DNA of 46,787 nt from Alphaproteobacteria bacterium SS10 (GCA_019192455.1 JAHCML010000009.1:150913-197699), one strand, 5' to 3'; numbered from the stretch's first letter, positions 28,554 to 38,240 are shown. The notes: generated from the sequence alone by a model not told the origin. A program made the numbers and translations.

Positions 28554-30296
28554 TTGCCTGATACAACTGACCTCAAGGAGCAGGCTCTAGAAGAGGCCAA
28601 GCTGACCAGAGCGCCCAATGATGTGCCGCATTCGATCCGGCCCATCCTGACCGATGCGCAAGTCGACCGCCTGCGCCCATTCGGCGTTGAGGACAGCGCC
28701 GGCACCGAGGAGGTGGTGATCTCCGAAGGTCAGCGGAATGTTGATTTTCTCGTGATCCTCAGCGGCCGCTTAGAGGCACGGCACAGCAATAGTGATGGCA
28801 CCTATACCAGCCTCGCCGACCATGGCGCCGGTGGGATCATGGGCGAGATTGCCACCATGTCTGGTCAGGCCTCACTGGTCTTTGTCAGTGCGTTGGAGCC
28901 GACCACCTTTGTTCGCATCTCCCCCGATAATCTGCGACGGGTTTTGGTCGAGGATAGCGAGATCAGCGACATTATCCTGTCGACCTTTATGGCCCGGCGG
29001 GAACGGATGCGAGAGCGCAGCCTGACCGCGATCCAGCTATTTGGTTCCAGCCTGGACAACAATACGCACCGCGTCCGGGAGTTCCTGACCCGCAACAACA
29101 TCCCGCATGGCTACACGGATGTGCAGAAATGCGAAGACTCTGCTGAGTTCATCACCGGCGCCTGTCGCATCCCAATCGGCGATATGCCGCTGTTAAAGCT
29201 GCGCACTGGCGAGATTCTCCGGAACCCATCGGGTCAGGAGATTGCGAAGCAGTTCGGGCTCGATCACATCAATGAGGGCGAGCTTTGGGATGTGGTTGTT
29301 GTTGGTGCGGGGCCAGCCGGCTTGGCCTCGGCGGTCTATGCGGCGTCTGAGGGCCTGAAGGTTTCTGTCATTGATGGGACGGCACCTGGCGGCCAGGCTT
29401 CAACCAGCTCGAAGATTGAGAATTATCTCGGCTTCCCCACGGGCATCTCTGGTCGTGATTTGGCCGATCGGGCGGCGGCCCAGGCCCAGAAATTCGGTGT
29501 TCAGCTCGCCACCCCAGTGGGGGCCAAGTCGCTGGATTGCTCAAGCGAGGCCTATGTCATCACGACCTCTGATGATCGGGAGTTAATGACCCGATCGATC
29601 ATCGTCGCCAGCGGTGCGAAGTACCGAAAGCTGCCGATTGATGGCCTGGCCGATTATGAGGGTCAGGGTGTGTTCTATGCTGCCACCGGGATGGAGGCGC
29701 AGCTGTGTGAAGGCGCAGAGGTCACGCTGGTCGGTGGTGGCAACTCTGCTGGCCAGGCAGCGGTTTTCTTGGCCTCGGTTGCCAAGCATGTGCACATCCA
29801 TGTTCGCAAACCCGATCTGACATCCAGCATGTCAGCCTATCTGATCCGCCGGATTGATGAGGCCGAAAACATCACCGTCCACGGCCATTCTTCAATCGTT
29901 GGGCTTGATGGGGAAGAGCGGCCAAGCGCGGGCGATGGCCATGGCAGTCGCCGGTTGCGGTCGGTGACAATCCACTATGCCGACCGGGATGAGACCGAGG
30001 TTCGTGAGTGCCGCCATCTATTCACCTTTATTGGTGCTGAGGCTTGCACCGACTGGTTGTCGGGTTGCGTGGCGTTGGATGCCGGTGGCTTTGTCAAAAC
30101 CGGTGCTGATCTGAGCCCGATGGAGTTGGTCCGCTCCGAATGGACGTTGGAACGTACACCCACCCTTTATGAAACGAGCCGCCCTCGCATTTATGCCGTT
30201 GGCGATGTGCGGGCAGGATCGGTAAAACGGGTTGCCTCCGCCGTTGGCGAGGGGTCGGTTGTCGTGCAATTCGTTCACCGCGCAATTGCCGAATGA
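28554..30296 (+). CDS. Thioredoxin-reductase-like FAD protein with N-terminal cyclic-nucleotide-binding domain
   Basis: From TTG at 28554 (GGAG at 28543-28546) it is 580 residues; a GTG at 28527 would add 9. The N-terminal cNMP-type fold has VVISEGQRNVDFLVILSGRL and GGIMGEIATMSG. A glutaredoxin-like middle follows (REFLTRNNIPHGYTDVQK). The C-terminal half is a two-domain pyridine nucleotide-disulfide fold with DVVVVGAGPAGLASAV and VTLVGGGNSAGQAAVFLA. Where thioredoxin reductases have their redox CxxC, this protein has ATGM, so disulfide reduction by the usual route is unlikely. It lies inside the leucine-degradation cluster without obvious link to it. A role as a redox or ligand sensor is inferred. 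Confidence 0.85.
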   Translation: MPDTTDLKEQALEEAKLTRAPNDVPHSIRPILTDAQVDRLRPFGVEDSAGTEEVVISEGQRNVDFLVILSGRLEARHSNSDGTYTSLADHGAGGIMGEIATMSGQASLVFVSALEPTTFVRISPDNLRRVLVEDSEISDIILSTFMARRERMRERSLTAIQLFGSSLDNNTHRVREFLTRNNIPHGYTDVQKCEDSAEFITGACRIPIGDMPLLKLRTGEILRNPSGQEIAKQFGLDHINEGELWDVVVVGAGPAGLASAVYAASEGLKVSVIDGTAPGGQASTSSKIENYLGFPTGISGRDLADRAAAQAQKFGVQLATPVGAKSLDCSSEAYVITTSDDRELMTRSIIVASGAKYRKLPIDGLADYEGQGVFYAATGMEAQLCEGAEVTLVGGGNSAGQAAVFLASVAKHVHIHVRKPDLTSSMSAYLIRRIDEAENITVHGHSSIVGLDGEERPSAGDGHGSRRLRSVTIHYADRDETEVRECRHLFTFIGAEACTDWLSGCVALDAGGFVKTGADLSPMELVRSEWTLERTPTLYETSRPRIYAVGDVRAGSVKRVASAVGEGSVVVQFVHRAIAE

Positions 30297-30329
30297 CTCG
30301 AATAAACACGCCTAACTGTCGATAAACAT

Positions 30330-31121
30330 ATGACAATTGAAAACGATGTGCTGATTGAGCAGGAGGGCGAAGTTGCCGCCATCACGCTTAACCGGCCGGA
30401 TAAGCATAACGCCTTCGATGACAAGCTGATCGCCTATCTGACGTCCACGCTGCGGGATATGGCCCATGATGCCAGCATCGGTGCAGTGCTGCTGCAGGCC
30501 GAGGGACCCAGCTTTTCAGCCGGTGCTGACGCGAATTGGATGCAGCGCATGGCCGAGTTCACCGAAACTGAGAATGTGAAGGATGCCGATGCCCTGGCTG
30601 GGTTGATGGCCACCCTCGACGATATGCCGAAGCCGACGATAGCCCGGGTGCAGGGCCCGGCCATTGGCGGTGGTGTTGGCTTGGTTGCTTGCTGTGATAT
30701 CGCCATCGCTGCTGAGGATGCGTTTGTTCAGCTGTCTGAGGTCCGCTTGGGCCTGACCCCGGCCACCATCTCGCCCTTTGTGATCCGGGCGATTGGGGGC
30801 CGTGCTGCGCGCCGTTATTTCCTAACGGCTGAGCGCATTGATGCTGAGACCGCCAAGCAGATCGGCCTGTTCCATGAGGTCGTGCCCGGTGATGAGTTGG
30901 ATGATGCGGTGGCTAAAGTTCTGAACCACCTATCCAAAGGTGGGCGCCAGGCGAAACGCTTGTCGAAGAAGCTAATCGCCGATGTGCGGGACTTTGAACC
31001 GGCGGCCATGCGCTCCACCACGGTGCAGCAGATCGCCAAGGCCCGCACTAGCCCGGAAGGGCAAGAAGGCTTGTCGGCCTTCTTAGAAAAACGTAAGCCC
31101 GACTGGGTCAAAGACGACTAA
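30330..31121 (+). CDS. liuC: Methylglutaconyl-CoA hydratase (enoyl-CoA hydratase family)
   Basis: This enzyme hydrates 3-methylglutaconyl-CoA to HMG-CoA in leucine degradation. The 263-residue crotonase fold has the oxyanion-hole motif SFSAGADANWMQRM and the IGGGVGLVACCDIAIAAEDA block. The Glu-bearing FVQLSEVRLGLTPATISPFV block is typical of methylglutaconyl-CoA hydratases and not of general enoyl-CoA hydratases. It lies between mccB and mccA, as expected for a liu cluster. The gap to the upstream gene is 33 bases and to mccA about 50. Confidence 0.9.
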   Translation: MTIENDVLIEQEGEVAAITLNRPDKHNAFDDKLIAYLTSTLRDMAHDASIGAVLLQAEGPSFSAGADANWMQRMAEFTETENVKDADALAGLMATLDDMPKPTIARVQGPAIGGGVGLVACCDIAIAAEDAFVQLSEVRLGLTPATISPFVIRAIGGRAARRYFLTAERIDAETAKQIGLFHEVVPGDELDDAVAKVLNHLSKGGRQAKRLSKKLIADVRDFEPAAMRSTTVQQIAKARTSPEGQEGLSAFLEKRKPDWVKDD

Positions 31122-31171
31122 GAATAAGAAGCCGCGCCAAATCAGCGGTATTGGGGAAGGGTCCAGACACC

Positions 31172-33154
31172 ATGGCTGAGATACGCAAACTCCTGATCGC
31201 CAATCGGGGGGAGATTGCCTGCCGCATCGCCCGCACGGCGCGTGAGATGGGTATCGCAACCGTCGCCATCTATTCCGATGCCGATGCGAAGGCCGCCCAT
31301 GTTGCGGCCTGTGATGAGGCAGTCCATATCGGCCCAGCGCCAGCCGCGGAAAGCTATCTGAAGATCGATAAGGTGATTGAGGCGGCAAAGCGTACGGGCG
31401 CCCAGGCCGTCCATCCCGGCTATGGTTTCCTCGCTGAGAATGCGGAGTTTGCCGATGCCTTGGCTGCCGCCGATCTGATCTTTGTGGGTCCGCCCGCCTC
31501 GGCGATCCGGGCGATGGGCGGTAAATCAGCAGCAAAGGCGCTAATGGCAGAGGCCGACGTGCCCTTGGTTCCCGGCTATCATGGCGATGATCAATCGCCG
31601 GAACATCTGGCGAAACAGGCAGAACAGGTTGGGTTCCCGCTGCTGATTAAGGCCTCCGCCGGTGGTGGCGGTAAGGGCATGAAGGTGGTCGAGAGTGCGG
31701 CCGAGTTCGCCGCCGGGCTTGAGAGTGCGAAGCGCGAGGCGCTGGCTGCCTTTAGCGATGACCACGTCCTGCTTGAACGCTATCTCGCTAAGCCACGGCA
31801 TGTGGAGATTCAGGTGCTGGCGGATCGTGAGGGTCGCTGCATCCACCTCTTCGAACGTGATTGCTCAATCCAGCGGCGCCACCAGAAGGTGGTTGAGGAG
31901 GCACCAGCCCCCGGTCTGGACCAGGCAACCCGGGAAGCCATGGGCGCTGCCGCCGTCCGGGCCGCCCAGGCCATTAATTATGTCGGGGCCGGAACGGTCG
32001 AGTTCCTGCTTGATGAAGATGGCTCATTCTACTTCATGGAAATGAATACCCGCCTACAGGTTGAGCACCCGGTAACCGAGGCGATCACCGGCCTCGATCT
32101 GGTTGAATGGCAGCTGCGGGTGGCAGCGGGTGAGCCCCTGCCAGGTCCACAATTCGATCTGACCGCCACCGGTCATGCGGTTGAGGTGCGTCTCTATGCC
32201 GAGGACCCGGCCCGGGGCTTCTTGCCCCAGATTGGCACCGTTGCCCGGTTTGATGTGCCGGCGGGTGAGGGGTTGCGGGTCGATGCCGGTATTCGGGCCG
32301 GGGATGCGGTTACCCCCTTCTATGACCCTATGATTGCCAAGCTGATTGCCTGGGGGCCAAGCCGGGACGCAGCCATTGAACGGTTAAGCGATATGCTGGC
32401 GGGAACCCGGCTCACCGGGCTGAACGGTAACCTTGGCTTCCTGCGGCGGGTGGTGGATCACCCAGCTTTCCGCGACGCCCAGCTAGACACCCGGTTCATT
32501 GAGCAGCATGAGGCTGACCTGCTCGGCCCGGGCCCTCAGCCGACCGCCACGGTGCTAATTGCCGCTGCCCTGGCGGTTGCCGGTTTGATCAAGAGTGCTG
32601 CTGGGCCCTGGGCTGCCGATGGCTGGCTGCTTAATCTGGATCGCCAGATCCCGCTCAACTTTACCGATGCCGCTGGTGGTGATCATGCCGTGACCTTGAA
32701 AACCGACGGGCGGGCACTGACCGCGCTGATCGGTGAGGAGGCGCATGAGGTGTCCGGTTTTGCACCGGTGGCACTTGGCTGGTCATTCAGCCTTAACGGT
32801 CATAACCAAACCATCGCGGTTGATCGCCAAGGGGATACGCTCTCCATCCGCGATGCCGCCGATGGCCGCTGGTATGACCTGACCTATCGCAACCCGCTCG
32901 CGGTGCCAGAAGCGGAAGCGGCGGCTGCCGGTGGCCTGACCGCTCCCATGCCCGGTAAGGTCACCACCGTGATGGTGACCTCCGGCACAGCGCTGAAAGC
33001 GGGTGACCCCATTCTGGTGCTCGAGGCGATGAAGATGGAGCATGTGATCAAGGCGCCAACCGATGGCACCGTAACCGATCTACCTTTTGCCGAGGGTGAT
33101 CAGGTTGAGGAGGGTGTGGCCCTTGTCGGTTTTGACGCGGTTGAAGCTGGCTAA
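31172..33154 (+). CDS. mccA: Methylcrotonoyl-CoA carboxylase, biotinylated (alpha) subunit
   Basis: This subunit carboxylates its own biotin with bicarbonate and ATP. The 660-residue protein starts IRKLLIANRGEIACRIARTA. It carries the biotin carboxylase ATP-grasp motifs KASAGGGGKGMKVVES and FMEMNTRLQVEHPVTEAITG, and ends with a biotinyl domain whose AMKM lysine is residue 621. The ATG at 31172 (GGGGAAGGG at 31152-31160 upstream) is preferred to an in-frame TTG at 31151. It follows liuC and shares the pathway with mccB at 26910 and isovaleryl-CoA dehydrogenase at 43237. No HMG-CoA lyase gene is in the window. Confidence 0.96.
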   Translation: MAEIRKLLIANRGEIACRIARTAREMGIATVAIYSDADAKAAHVAACDEAVHIGPAPAAESYLKIDKVIEAAKRTGAQAVHPGYGFLAENAEFADALAAADLIFVGPPASAIRAMGGKSAAKALMAEADVPLVPGYHGDDQSPEHLAKQAEQVGFPLLIKASAGGGGKGMKVVESAAEFAAGLESAKREALAAFSDDHVLLERYLAKPRHVEIQVLADREGRCIHLFERDCSIQRRHQKVVEEAPAPGLDQATREAMGAAAVRAAQAINYVGAGTVEFLLDEDGSFYFMEMNTRLQVEHPVTEAITGLDLVEWQLRVAAGEPLPGPQFDLTATGHAVEVRLYAEDPARGFLPQIGTVARFDVPAGEGLRVDAGIRAGDAVTPFYDPMIAKLIAWGPSRDAAIERLSDMLAGTRLTGLNGNLGFLRRVVDHPAFRDAQLDTRFIEQHEADLLGPGPQPTATVLIAAALAVAGLIKSAAGPWAADGWLLNLDRQIPLNFTDAAGGDHAVTLKTDGRALTALIGEEAHEVSGFAPVALGWSFSLNGHNQTIAVDRQGDTLSIRDAADGRWYDLTYRNPLAVPEAEAAAAGGLTAPMPGKVTTVMVTSGTALKAGDPILVLEAMKMEHVIKAPTDGTVTDLPFAEGDQVEEGVALVGFDAVEAG

Positions 33155-33175
33155 TCTCTCGCCATCTTGCTGATC

Positions 33176-33865
33176 ATGGCTGCTGTTATTGTCATATCGC
33201 TGATTTTGCTGGTGATCATCGTTGGCCCTGGGTTCTGGGCCAGCCGTGTGATCAAGCGCAACGGTGCTGAGCGTTTGGATTTCCCTGGCTCAGGCGGTGA
33301 ATTCGCGCGCCATCTGATCGACATTGCCGGGCTCGAGGATGTGGGCGTTGAGGTGACCAATCAGGGTGACCATTACGATCCTGAGAAGCGGATGGTTCGC
33401 CTAACCGCCGATCACATGCATGGCAAATCCCTCGCCGCCGTGACGATTGCCGCCCATGAGGTTGGCCACGCGCTACAGCACCGCGATGGCTATTGGGCCT
33501 TTAATATCCGCCAACCCTTGGTCCGGATCAGCAACCTCGCGGTTCAGATCTCGATGATCGTTTGGAGCATCTCACTCATCGCGGGTCCGCTGCTCAAGGC
33601 GCCGGGCCTGCCGATTGGCATGGGTTTGATGTTTTTGGCTGCGGTCGCCCTATCAGCTGCCACCCGGCTGATCACCTTGCCGGTGGAATTTGATGCCAGC
33701 TTTGGTCGGGCACTGCCGATCTTGGATCGTGGCCAGTTCCTGGGCGAGGCGGATATGCCCCAGGCCCGCGAGCTGCTGACCGCTGCGGCGATGACCTATG
33801 TCAGCAACTCCCTAATGGGCATGCTCCTGCTACTGCGCCAATTGCTTCCGTTTCTGCGCTTCTAG
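33176..33865 (+). CDS. YugP-type zinc metallopeptidase, membrane-anchored
   Basis: From the ATG at 33176 the protein is 229 residues (a TTG at 33167 would add three). The first helix is AAVIVISLILLVIIVGPGFW. The zinc site HEVGH lies in IAAHEVGHALQHRDGYW near residue 97, preceded by YDPEKRMVRLTADHM. Two further hydrophobic segments follow, the first being LAVQISMIVWSISLIAGPLL. This is the Zn_peptidase_2/YugP family, with catalytic part facing the cytoplasm or the membrane surface. Substrates are not known. The start is only 22 bases after mccA, so it may be co-transcribed. Confidence 0.88.
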   Translation: MAAVIVISLILLVIIVGPGFWASRVIKRNGAERLDFPGSGGEFARHLIDIAGLEDVGVEVTNQGDHYDPEKRMVRLTADHMHGKSLAAVTIAAHEVGHALQHRDGYWAFNIRQPLVRISNLAVQISMIVWSISLIAGPLLKAPGLPIGMGLMFLAAVALSAATRLITLPVEFDASFGRALPILDRGQFLGEADMPQARELLTAAAMTYVSNSLMGMLLLLRQLLPFLRF

Positions 33866-33912
33866 GCCTAGGGTTTGGCGGTCATTCCCCGTTTCATCCC
33901 GCGCCCGTCAGC

Positions 33913-35598
33913 ATGTCCAGCCCTTGGCCCCTAGATACAGCGGCAAAGCTTCTCTCTGGTGATCCAGCGGTCGATAGCCCGGCCTGGCATGAGCTGCTGT
34001 ATCAGCTCGTCGCCAATTGTCGTGAGGCAGCCCAGGCAAGCGATGACGTACCGCCGGTGATCATGGAATGCTTGGCGGCAGCGCTCGCGGCACCTGGCGT
34101 TACCCGGCAGACGGTCTACTCCTTAGCGCTGGCGCTCTTGGCCAATTCTGAACAGCAGGCCCATATGCTGGGGCTGGGTGCCGAGGATCCGGGCGCTGAG
34201 ACCCTTTGGTTCCTAACCGACCCCACCTGCCGCAAGCTTTTGGCGCAGCCCGCGCTGCACGAACTCCTGTTCGCTGGGGCGCTCTATGATGGTGTGTTGG
34301 AGGCTGTGCTGACCACTGTCAGGGCCAGGTTGGCCGGGGCGTTTATCGCCGGCGACCTGCCGTCATTTCAGTGGGACATGCTGCTACCGTTGATGAATGC
34401 GATCGCGGCGCAGGGGTTGCTGACCGAGTATGCCTGGGCCCTGGATGGCCGGGAGCAAGAGCAGGTTCAGCAACTCATCAATGATATTGACGTTGATGAT
34501 GATCTGCTCGCCGTGCGGCTATTACTCATCGCCAGTTACCAGCCGTTATTCAGTCTTGAGAGCTGGGAGAAGCTGCTTTCCGATGATGAGGCACGGGAAG
34601 ACCTTATCGATGATGGGTTTGATGAGCGGTTGATTGGCCTCCACTGGGATGAACCAAGAGCCTGGCAGCGCCATGCCGAAGCTATCCCGGTGATGACGGA
34701 GGTCAGCGATGCCATCTCAAAAGCGGTGGCAGAGCAGTATGAGCAGAACCCCTACCCACGATGGTCGCGGCTTGGTTTGATCCCGCCATTGGGGTTGGCT
34801 GGCTATATCTCCCACCAACTTGGCCGCCCGCTCGATGTCGGCGGTAGGGCCCAGCCCCGCATCTTAATCGCGGGGTGCGGTACCGGTCGGCAGGCCCTGG
34901 CTGTTGCCTCAATCATTCCAGAGGCCAGCATCGATGCGGTGGACCTTAGCCGTCAGAGCCTCGGCTATGCCGCGATGATGGCCGAGCGGTTGGGGCTGCA
35001 GCCGCGCTTAACCTTCGCCCAGGGTGATATTCTGGCCCTTGCAGACCATGTTGAGCCCGGCTCCTATGATGTGGCGGAGTCGATTGGCGTGCTGCATCAC
35101 ATGGCCGACCCGGCGGCTGGTCTCGCCTCCGTTGCCACCACGCTTCGACCCGACGGCCTTTTGCAGTTGGGTTTCTATAGCCGTACTGGTCGCTCGGCGA
35201 TTAATAGCCTCCGCGCCCGGTTTGGTGATGGCCGCGATCCGGACAGCGCCGCCGATCTTCGTGACCTGCGCCGACAGATATTAATGGATGGTGGGGAGGA
35301 TGTGGCCCGGGTGCGATGGACCACGGATCTCTATTCCCTCTCCGGTTTTCGCGACCTTCTATTCCACCGGCAAGAGCATCAGTTTGACCTGCCTGGGATT
35401 GCCCAGTTGCTTGCCGACCAAGGGCTTGAGTTCTTGGGCATGAGCTTTGCCGATCCCGTCCAGCGCCAACCCTACCGCACCATGTTTCCGGATGATGAGC
35501 AGATGGCCGATCTGGACCGTTGGCACCAGGTTGAGCAGGCCAATCCAACCATGTTCGCGGCCATGTACAATTTCTGGTGCCGTAAGCCAGCCGGGTAG
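33913..35598 (+). CDS. Class I SAM-dependent methyltransferase with helical N-terminal domain (copy 1)
   Basis: The 561-residue protein has a mainly helical N-terminal half (about 1-270) with no recognised domain. A QYEQNPYPRWSRL motif follows at 275-287, and then a Rossmann methyltransferase: motif I RILIAGCGTGRQALA near 316, acidic loop IDAVDLSRQSLGYAAMMAE and post-loop SIGVLHHMADPAAG. A paralogue of similar size at 40818-42488 is broken by a stop. The acceptor is unknown; the N-P-Y-P-R-W block is a family mark in tetratricopeptide-associated methyltransferases. The gene leads the accessory block and is followed 5 bases later by the 35604 gene, probably co-transcribed. Confidence 0.85.
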   Translation: MSSPWPLDTAAKLLSGDPAVDSPAWHELLYQLVANCREAAQASDDVPPVIMECLAAALAAPGVTRQTVYSLALALLANSEQQAHMLGLGAEDPGAETLWFLTDPTCRKLLAQPALHELLFAGALYDGVLEAVLTTVRARLAGAFIAGDLPSFQWDMLLPLMNAIAAQGLLTEYAWALDGREQEQVQQLINDIDVDDDLLAVRLLLIASYQPLFSLESWEKLLSDDEAREDLIDDGFDERLIGLHWDEPRAWQRHAEAIPVMTEVSDAISKAVAEQYEQNPYPRWSRLGLIPPLGLAGYISHQLGRPLDVGGRAQPRILIAGCGTGRQALAVASIIPEASIDAVDLSRQSLGYAAMMAERLGLQPRLTFAQGDILALADHVEPGSYDVAESIGVLHHMADPAAGLASVATTLRPDGLLQLGFYSRTGRSAINSLRARFGDGRDPDSAADLRDLRRQILMDGGEDVARVRWTTDLYSLSGFRDLLFHRQEHQFDLPGIAQLLADQGLEFLGMSFADPVQRQPYRTMFPDDEQMADLDRWHQVEQANPTMFAAMYNFWCRKPAG

Positions 35599-35603
35599 CG
35601 GCG

Positions 35604-36065
35604 ATGTATAAGCTTGCCCCAGGGATTAAGAGTGACCCGGTTCGCCGTTGGGCCTTACCTGACCGCGTGTTCTTCGCCGCCGGTGCCTGCCACATCCTGG
35701 CCTATGCGTTTCTAACCCGATATTCGTCGGCCGGATTTGGTGCTGTTTGGGTTAGGCCGTCTGAGGGCCATACCGGCAATCATATCTTTGTACGGGATCA
35801 GGCCGGACAGGCCTTTGACTACCACGGCTATGTCGATGCGGACCGCCTTCTGAACCACTTTACAGCTAAGGCGCAGCGGTATTGGCCAGGCTGGTCATGC
35901 CGCCTGGTGCCCCTGCCGACTGATGTGTTGGTCAGTGAGGCGAAGTCCAAAACCTATGACGGCCTATGGCTTCGGGAGCCGGGGCAATTTCTGCATGATG
36001 CCATGCCCCGGGCTGAGCGTTTCTTGGACCGCTTTCCAGCGCCCGCCTACTCGGCGGCGAGCTGA
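35604..36065 (+). CDS. Small protein with possible papain-like Cys-His arrangement, function unknown
   Basis: The 153-residue protein has FFAAGACHILAYAFL early on, then GNHIFVRDQAGQAFDYHGYV, and ends with LHDAMPRAERFLDRF. A helix-borne Cys followed by a His and an Asp is like papain-fold proteins, but this is from pattern only. No signal peptide is visible. It starts 5 bases after the methyltransferase stop, so it may modify or process the same substrate. Its 3' end overlaps the convergent CoA-ligase gene by 19 bases. I do not recognise a named family. Confidence 0.65.
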   Translation: MYKLAPGIKSDPVRRWALPDRVFFAAGACHILAYAFLTRYSSAGFGAVWVRPSEGHTGNHIFVRDQAGQAFDYHGYVDADRLLNHFTAKAQRYWPGWSCRLVPLPTDVLVSEAKSKTYDGLWLREPGQFLHDAMPRAERFLDRFPAPAYSAAS

Positions 36066-37720
36066 TAGCCGGCGAACTGATCGCGCAGGGCGGTTTTCAG
36101 GATTTTGCCAGTAGCGCCCAAAGGGATTTCATCGACGAACTCCACCGCGTCGGGCAGCCACCATTTGGCGACCTTTGGTTTTAGGAATTCGAGGATCTCT
36201 TCCGGTGAGGGGTCTTGGCCAGGGGCCTTGACCACCACCAGCAGCGGCCGCTCATCCCATTTTGGATGCGGGATCGCGATTACTGCTGCCATCGCCACGC
36301 CGGGGTGGGAGACGGCGGCGTTTTCCAGATCGATTGAGCTGATCCACTCACCGCCCGATTTGATCACATCCTTAGACCGGTCGGTGATGGCCATGAAGCC
36401 GAATTCGTCCAGATTGGCCACATCGCCGGTGGTGAACCAGCCATCCTCGGTAAAAGCTGATTGCCCTTTCCCTTTGAAATAGCCATTGGTCGACCAGGGG
36501 CTTCGGATCTGCAGGTGGCCTGCGCTCTCGCCATCGGCGGGCAGCTCATTGCCGTCATCGTCGACGGCGCGCATTTCAACGCCGAACATGCATTTGCCCT
36601 GCTTCAGCTTGATGCGCATCTGCTCATCCGCTGCCAGGTCGTCAAACTCCCGCTGCATTACGACGAAACTGCCGAGTGGGCTCAACTCGGTCATGCCCCA
36701 GGCATGGACGACCTTTACATCATAGGTGCCCTCATACGCCTCAATCTGTGCCTGCGGCACGGCGGAGCCGCCGACCACCAGGCGATCTAGGCAATCAACC
36801 CGGCCACCACTCTCTTGCAGGTGGTTAAGCAGGCCTAGCATGACGGTCGGCACGCCTAAGATGACGGAGGTGTCGGTCCGCTCAATCAACTCATGCAGGT
36901 TTTTGCCGTCCAGGCCCGGGCCGGGCATGACCAGCTGTGCCCCGGCCATTGGTGCGGCATAGGGGGTGCCCCAGGCATTCACATGGAACATCGGCACAAT
37001 CGGCATCACCGCATCGCGGGCGGTGAAGGCGCAGGCATTGCCCATATTGGCCGCCATGGCGTGCAGCACGGTGGAGCGGTGGGAATAGAGCACACCCTTC
37101 GGATTGCCGGTCGTGCCCGAGGTGTAGCAGAGGGAAGACGCCGTATTCTCATCAAACTGCGGCCAGTCGAACTGATCACTCGCAGGCGCGATCATCGTCT
37201 CATAGATGGACAGGTCGCGGATCTTCGCATCCGGTGCATGGCCGTCATCGGTCATCGCCACGAAATGCTCCACCGTCTTCAGGTGGTCCTGAACCCCCTC
37301 AATGATCGGGGTAAAGGTCAGGTCGAAGAACAGGATGCGGTCTTCGGCATGGTTGACGATATAGGCGATCTGTTCCGGGTGAAGGCGTGGGTTAATCGTG
37401 TGCAGCACCGCGCCGATGCCAGAGATAGCGTAGTACAGCTCAAAATGCCGGTAGGTGTTCCAGGCCAGGGTCGCAATCCGGTCGCCTGGCTTAATGCCCA
37501 TCTCAATCAGCGTGTTGGCCAGCTTACGGATCCGCTGGGCGGCATCGCGGTAGCTATATTGATGGAACGGACCCTCCACCGTGCGGGTGGTGATCAGCGT
37601 GTTTGGGCTCACCCGTTCGGCATGTTGCAGGATGCTGCTGATAAGTAACGGCATCTGCATCATCTGGCCCGGCAAGATCGGGGCTGCAGGGGTCGCTTGG
37701 TTAGCGCTGGTCATGGTCAT
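36047..37720 (-). CDS. Acyl-CoA ligase of the long-chain/3-methylmercaptopropionyl-CoA ligase type
   Basis: The 557-residue AMP-forming ligase activates a carboxylic acid with ATP and CoA. It has the AMP-binding signature [20 protein letters not shown]5/A8-like [17 protein letters not shown] and [20 protein letters not shown], and the A10 lysine in [14 protein letters not shown]. The N-terminus [20 protein letters not shown] and [15 protein letters not shown] resembles 3-methylmercaptopropionyl-CoA ligases (DmdB type) and medium-chain ligases. The substrate is not certain, since no other DMSP gene is evident. Upstream GAGGAAAC supports the start, with a second ATG two codons inside. Confidence 0.88.
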   Translation of the reverse strand: MTMTSANQATPAAPILPGQMMQMPLLISSILQHAERVSPNTLITTRTVEGPFHQYSYRDAAQRIRKLANTLIEMGIKPGDRIATLAWNTYRHFELYYAISGIGAVLHTINPRLHPEQIAYIVNHAEDRILFFDLTFTPIIEGVQDHLKTVEHFVAMTDDGHAPDAKIRDLSIYETMIAPASDQFDWPQFDENTASSLCYTSGTTGNPKGVLYSHRSTVLHAMAANMGNACAFTARDAVMPIVPMFHVNAWGTPYAAPMAGAQLVMPGPGLDGKNLHELIERTDTSVILGVPTVMLGLLNHLQESGGRVDCLDRLVVGGSAVPQAQIEAYEGTYDVKVVHAWGMTELSPLGSFVVMQREFDDLAADEQMRIKLKQGKCMFGVEMRAVDDDGNELPADGESAGHLQIRSPWSTNGYFKGKGQSAFTEDGWFTTGDVANLDEFGFMAITDRSKDVIKSGGEWISSIDLENAAVSHPGVAMAAVIAIPHPKWDERPLLVVVKAPGQDPSPEEILEFLKPKVAKWWLPDAVEFVDEIPLGATGKILKTALRDQFAGYQLAAE

Positions 37721-37918
37721 GTTTCCTCGGTCAAACGGGCCGCTTCGTTGGGGTTGCGGTCTTCCTTATCTGTGGGGAGCGACTGTGCTCAGAACTGCCG
37801 CCCAGGTCAACACCGCCCCGTATCAGTAAACCCTTATATTAATTACCAAAAAGAAACATGTTGCATTCACATGGCCACTTTCATTAATCACCAGTAAACA
37901 ATCGACAACGGATAAATT

Positions 37919-37953
37919 CTCGCGCAACCAGAAGTTCATACGCGAGCTTTTAT
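37919..37953 (+). terminator. Inverted repeat followed by CTTTTAT
   Basis: CTCGCG at 37919-37924 pairs with CGCGAG at 37941-37946 across a 16-base loop, and CTTTTAT follows. It might be a weak terminator on the plus strand or an operator. The loop is longer than usual, so confidence is low. Confidence 0.3.
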
Positions 37954-37984
37954 AAGGTCCAACACGATGGCTACGTTCTGGAAT

Positions 37985-38240
37985 TTAGGGTTGGCACAGG
38001 CCGACCATTTGCCATGCCACACAACGCCTGAAGCGGGTTCGCTTGAGGCGCCGCGAGAACCGTTGTCCACGATCCCGCGTTTTGGGACGCGCGGGTAGCC
38101 CTCAACCCTTAAGCACTGGCTTCTGGGTCGGTCCCACACAATCAAACCAAACATTTGAGCGCTGAAAGCGGCATCCGGGAACACCGGGTGCCCTTCGGCA
38201 TATCGCGCGACTGCCTGGCTTCAGCCATGGAAGGCAGGGG
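37985..38240 (+). ncRNA. Hairpin-rich leader or small RNA candidate
   Basis: Five stems can be drawn by eye. GGTTGGC/GCCGACC at 37989-38006 has loop ACAG. CGCCT-G-AAGCG/CGCTT-G-AGGCG at 38025-38050 has loop GGTT. CCCGCG/CGCGGG lies at 38074-38095. GGCATCC/GGGTGCC lies at 38170-38192, and CTGCCT/AGGCAG at 38211-38237. It lies just upstream of the first small-protein gene on the same strand, so it could be its structured 5' leader or a separate RNA. It does not match the conserved cores of RNase P, tmRNA, SRP RNA or cobalamin riboswitch that I can recall. Strand is inferred from the downstream gene. Confidence 0.4.

Noticed and set aside
36893-37648. 251-codon plus-strand ORF opposite the acyl-CoA ligase
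   Set aside because: It is the shadow of a clear ligase gene; its translation is His/Arg/Gly-rich with no family motif.
37936-38184. 82-codon minus-strand ORF in the non-coding gap
   Set aside because: It has unusual composition and no family character, and the DNA folds into hairpins that explain it better.
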